DNA from: a virus
Direction: 5' to 3' (one strand)
Virus record (IMG/VR): IMGVR_UViG_3300008113_000153
Span: 1 to 44,308 of that record
Length of the DNA: 44,308 nucleotides
The notes under the pieces are model-generated. The model searched no databases, was not told the origin of the DNA, and was given only the letters and a program-made list of their open reading frames with translations. This document shows, in pieces, positions 42,297 through 44,308 of the stretch. Both the position numbers and the translations under genes were made by a program. The stretch's first letter is position 1. Every line of letters begins with the position of its first letter.

Positions 42297-43547
42297 ATGT
42301 ACTGGCTGATAGAAGATCCCAAACATATTGAATTACTCGCAAGTTTAAAACATGATATAGCTTATGTTGAGGTAATACCCAACTCACATAACTTACATGC
42401 TGTTGAAAACGATGTGTGTGCTTTATATATTCGCCCAAAAAACGATACAAAAGGATATATTATTTCGGTAAACCATAGCGAAACAATAAATGCAACAATA
42501 GAGGATTGTTTAAAAATACTAAACAGTATAAAACACATTTACGTAAGAGATAGAAAAGAGTTTTTACATTATTTTGCTCTTAAGCATTGCTACCAACACT
42601 CACCCTCCCCCAATACGTATATACCTCAACCAACAACAGCTCACACACAAATTTACAACAGGTATCCGGAGATACAAAATCTAAACACAATTGTACCGAT
42701 CGTAAAACACTATGAGGTATGTGAACAGAACTATGCTAATTTTGATAGCTCAAAGGTAAATCCATTCTACAATAAGGCGGCATTGGTGTTTAATCAACTA
42801 GAACGAGCGGGTATAAAAATAGACCAAGAGTTATTTGAACAGTACTTTGACAAAGAAGCAAACGAGTTTATATACACGCACTATAACCTAAACACATTAA
42901 CAACAAGACCTTCAAATACTTTTAACAATATAAATTTTTCAGCATTACACAAATTCAATGGAGAAAGAAAATTTATTATACCGCGCAATGATTCGTTTAT
43001 CGAGATGGATATTTCTGCTTATCACCCTACCCTTCTTGCTAACTTACTTGACTATACTTTTGATAGTAGTGATATTCATGGGAGTTTCGCTAAAATGTAT
43101 AATGTGGATTACGCCAAAGCAAAAGAGATCACATTTAAGCAACTTTATGGTGGAGTTTGGAAAGAGTATAGGGAACTTCCCTTCTTTAAAAAAGTAGTAG
43201 CATATACGGACGATTTGTGGGAATCATTTAATTATGCGGGATATATCAAATGCCCAATTTCAGATTATAAATTTTACAACAACGAACTGGAAAATATGAA
43301 TCCACAAAAGTTGTTAAATTACGTGTTACAAAACTTGGAGACCGCAACTAACGTTAATATATTATATGAAATATTTAAAATATTGCGGGGGAAAAATACT
43401 AAACTCGTATTATATGTGTACGATTCGTTTTTGTTTGATTATGATAAAAGTGAGCCGGACGTAATGCTTCAAATATTAGGAATATTTAACAAATATAAAT
43501 TACAAGTCAAAATTAAAAAAGGCACAAATTACGATAATATTGAATAA
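42297..43547 (+). CDS. Compact family-A DNA polymerase
   Basis: A 416-residue protein with family-A polymerase motifs in order: AALVFNQLERAGIKID (as before the Pol I palm), TTRPSNTFNN (Arg of TGRxS), motif A EMDISAYHPTLLANLL with the metal-binding Asp, SSDIHGSFAKMYNV followed by motif B KEITFKQLYGG (K-x3-F-x3-YG), and motif C VYDSFLFD in place of VHDE. The N-terminal 170 residues stand where a 3'-5' exonuclease would be but show no DxE motif, so proofreading is probably absent. It is much shorter than Pol I (928) or T7 Pol (704). T4 itself uses a family-B polymerase; whether another polymerase exists lies outside the window. Confidence 0.82.
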   Translation: MYWLIEDPKHIELLASLKHDIAYVEVIPNSHNLHAVENDVCALYIRPKNDTKGYIISVNHSETINATIEDCLKILNSIKHIYVRDRKEFLHYFALKHCYQHSPSPNTYIPQPTTAHTQIYNRYPEIQNLNTIVPIVKHYEVCEQNYANFDSSKVNPFYNKAALVFNQLERAGIKIDQELFEQYFDKEANEFIYTHYNLNTLTTRPSNTFNNINFSALHKFNGERKFIIPRNDSFIEMDISAYHPTLLANLLDYTFDSSDIHGSFAKMYNVDYAKAKEITFKQLYGGVWKEYRELPFFKKVVAYTDDLWESFNYAGYIKCPISDYKFYNNELENMNPQKLLNYVLQNLETATNVNILYEIFKILRGKNTKLVLYVYDSFLFDYDKSEPDVMLQILGIFNKYKLQVKIKKGTNYDNIE

Positions 43548-43552
43548 AAGTT

Positions 43553-43687
43553 ATGTATAGCACTTTGGAACAACCCCGTCATATGTATAATCAATTCGAC
43601 TATGATTTTACATTTGATACGTTATTGATGAACAATAGATTGTTTTGCACATTTACTTCCTTGGATGATTTAGATTATGTACAATAA
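43553..43687 (+). CDS. Small hypothetical protein, 44 aa
   Basis: ATG at 43553, 44 codons, stop at 43685-43687, overlapping the next gene by 11 bases. The sequence is MYSTLEQPRHMYNQFDYDFT continuing to a DDLDYVQ end. It is too short to classify. Position between polymerase and the next gene, with overlap, supports coding, but weakly. Confidence 0.4.
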   Translation: MYSTLEQPRHMYNQFDYDFTFDTLLMNNRLFCTFTSLDDLDYVQ

Positions 43688-43979
43688 AATGTTTGTGTTG
43701 CATGTTAAAAGCAATAATGAATATGTTATTACATATAATGTTGACCAAGGCAACGTAAACGACATTCCCGATAATACCATTTTGGTACACAGAAAAAAAG
43801 AATCAAACACACTATATACAATAAATGCCCTAAACGAGTTAATTAAAAAACTCAATGGAGGAGCAGTTGACACAAATTTCCCAGTAAACTGGCAACATTA
43901 CAGAAATTGTATATTGTTAACTCAACACAATGAGATAAAGCAACTAAACACAAAGATTTTCAAGATAGTTGAAATCTAG
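43677..43979 (+). CDS. Conserved hypothetical protein, 100 aa
   Basis: A 100-residue protein with a beta-rich first half (MFVLHVKSNNEYVITYNVDQ) and TLYTINALNELIKKLNGGAV, VNWQHYRNCILLT, KIFKIVEI. The LYTINALNELI...NW..YRNCI pattern is, as I recall, found in small proteins near replication genes of phages of Bacteroidota; no function is known. It starts in the end of the 44-codon ORF and ends just before the gp32 promoter. Confidence 0.58.
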   Translation: MYNKMFVLHVKSNNEYVITYNVDQGNVNDIPDNTILVHRKKESNTLYTINALNELIKKLNGGAVDTNFPVNWQHYRNCILLTQHNEIKQLNTKIFKIVEI

Positions 43980-44011
43980 TTTGGTTTAGTAAATAAAGGT
44001 TATTATATTTA
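43980..44011 (+). promoter_or_regulatory. Host-type promoter TTTG-N20-TATATTTA before gp32
   Basis: TTTG at 43980-43983, exactly 20 bases, then TATATTTA at 44004-44011, which matches the Bacteroidota -33 element fully and the -7 element TAnnTTTG at 7 of 8 positions. The start codon is 28 bases downstream. Confidence 0.65.
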
Positions 44012-44039
44012 AGTTGTAAACAAATAAATTAGTTATATT

Positions 44040-44308
44040 ATGAATCTTGATGCTATTAAGAAAAAGCTTGAGTCCATGCAAAAACAACCCTCATCAGGTG
44101 GTGGCTCAAACAACCAAACAAAGCGCTTTAAACCGCAAGTTGGTAAACAAACGGTTCGTGTTGTTCCTTTCAAATACAACAAAGAGTTTCCATTTACGGA
44201 AATGAAATTCTACTATGGTATTGGTAGTAAAAAGGTAATCGCTTCTCCTTTGAACTGGGGCGAAAAAGATCCAATTGCTGAATTTGCAAAACAACTTCGT
44301 GGTACAAA
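44040..44308 (+). CDS. gp32: Single-stranded DNA-binding protein gp32-like, N-terminal part
   Basis: ATG at 44040; 89 codons are visible and the gene runs off the window. The first 30 residues are a helix plus a Ser/Gly/Gln linker. Then RFKPQVGKQTVRVVPFKYNK, EFPFTEMKFYYGIGSKKVIA and ASPLNWGEKDPIAEFAKQLR fit the gp32 pattern, with an RxxP strand, PF..., and the zinc-region DPI segment. gp32 coats single-stranded DNA and coordinates polymerase, helicase and recombination in T4. Its place beside the polymerase gene and a host-like promoter suggests early/middle expression. Confidence 0.8.
   Translation, partial: MNLDAIKKKLESMQKQPSSGGGSNNQTKRFKPQVGKQTVRVVPFKYNKEFPFTEMKFYYGIGSKKVIASPLNWGEKDPIAEFAKQLRGT

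Noticed and set aside
42958-43197. 79-codon hydrophobic ORF inside the polymerase gene, resembling a small membrane protein
   Set aside because: It is a +1-frame shadow of the polymerase motif region; the polymerase frame carries all family motifs.

Overview
The window is a contiguous piece of a T4-like myovirus genome from an AT-rich phage, with every credible gene on the + strand. The host is very probably a member of Bacteroidota that has a type IX secretion system (T9SS), such as a flavobacterium or relative. Three observations point there: a phage gene ends in a gliding-motility / T9SS type B sorting domain, three promoters look like the Bacteroidota TTTG-N20-TAnnTTTG type, and genes mostly lack Shine-Dalgarno sequences and have A-rich leaders. 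It could be an isolate or a metagenome-assembled phage; the sequence does not say which.

Layout. (1) 2-7489, head module: the C-terminal part of the portal (gp20, cut by the window edge), three little-known genes in the prohead-core position, the prohead protease (gp21), the acidic scaffold (gp22) and the major capsid protein (gp23). The gp23 gene is damaged near its 3' end: about 75 codons are missing and the frame is shifted. (2) 7575-11725: a PhoH-like ATPase, a small virion-like protein and the neck/tail-terminator genes gp13, gp14 and gp15. (3) 11742-25446, fibre/accessory region: a tiny Lys-rich protein, two fibres with 14-residue SHAEG beta-roll repeats, a fibre sharing an N-terminal module with a 1409-residue collagen-like fibre, and a fusion protein (GH130-like propeller + FkbM methyltransferase + radical SAM/SPASM) followed by a TPR-like protein. 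(4) 25489-29815: two different tail sheath genes in tandem and the tail tube. (5) 29889-31853: a secreted T9SS-type protein sitting as an insert between terminator and baseplate genes. (6) 31872-42273: the gp26-like baseplate/tail-chaperone gene with an overlapping out-of-frame partner, the tape measure protein, tube-cap and LysM-like baseplate genes, and a large hub protein ending in a lysozyme-like domain. (7) 42297-end: start of the replication module, with a compact family-A DNA polymerase, two small proteins and the start of a gp32-like single-stranded DNA-binding protein.

Regulation. The 10-base motif ATATTTATAA, or a close variant, lies 11-26 bases upstream of nearly every transcription-unit head in the structural region and is absent before tightly coupled genes. 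I read it as the phage's late promoter core. The replication genes and the T9SS-type gene instead have host-like TTTG-N20-TAnnTTTG promoters. Four clear intrinsic terminators follow gp21, gp23, one fibre gene and the tail tube. I saw no tRNA, rRNA, CRISPR array, insertion sequence or integrase. No gene-free stretch exceeds 300 bases; the longest is the 187-base gp21-gp22 leader.

The most unusual points are the phage-borne T9SS cargo gene with its own host-type promoter, the three-domain carbohydrate/methyl/radical-SAM fusion next to a Thr-rich collagen-like fibre, the candidate -2/+1 frameshift just upstream of the tape measure gene, the paired sheath genes, and the broken capsid gene.
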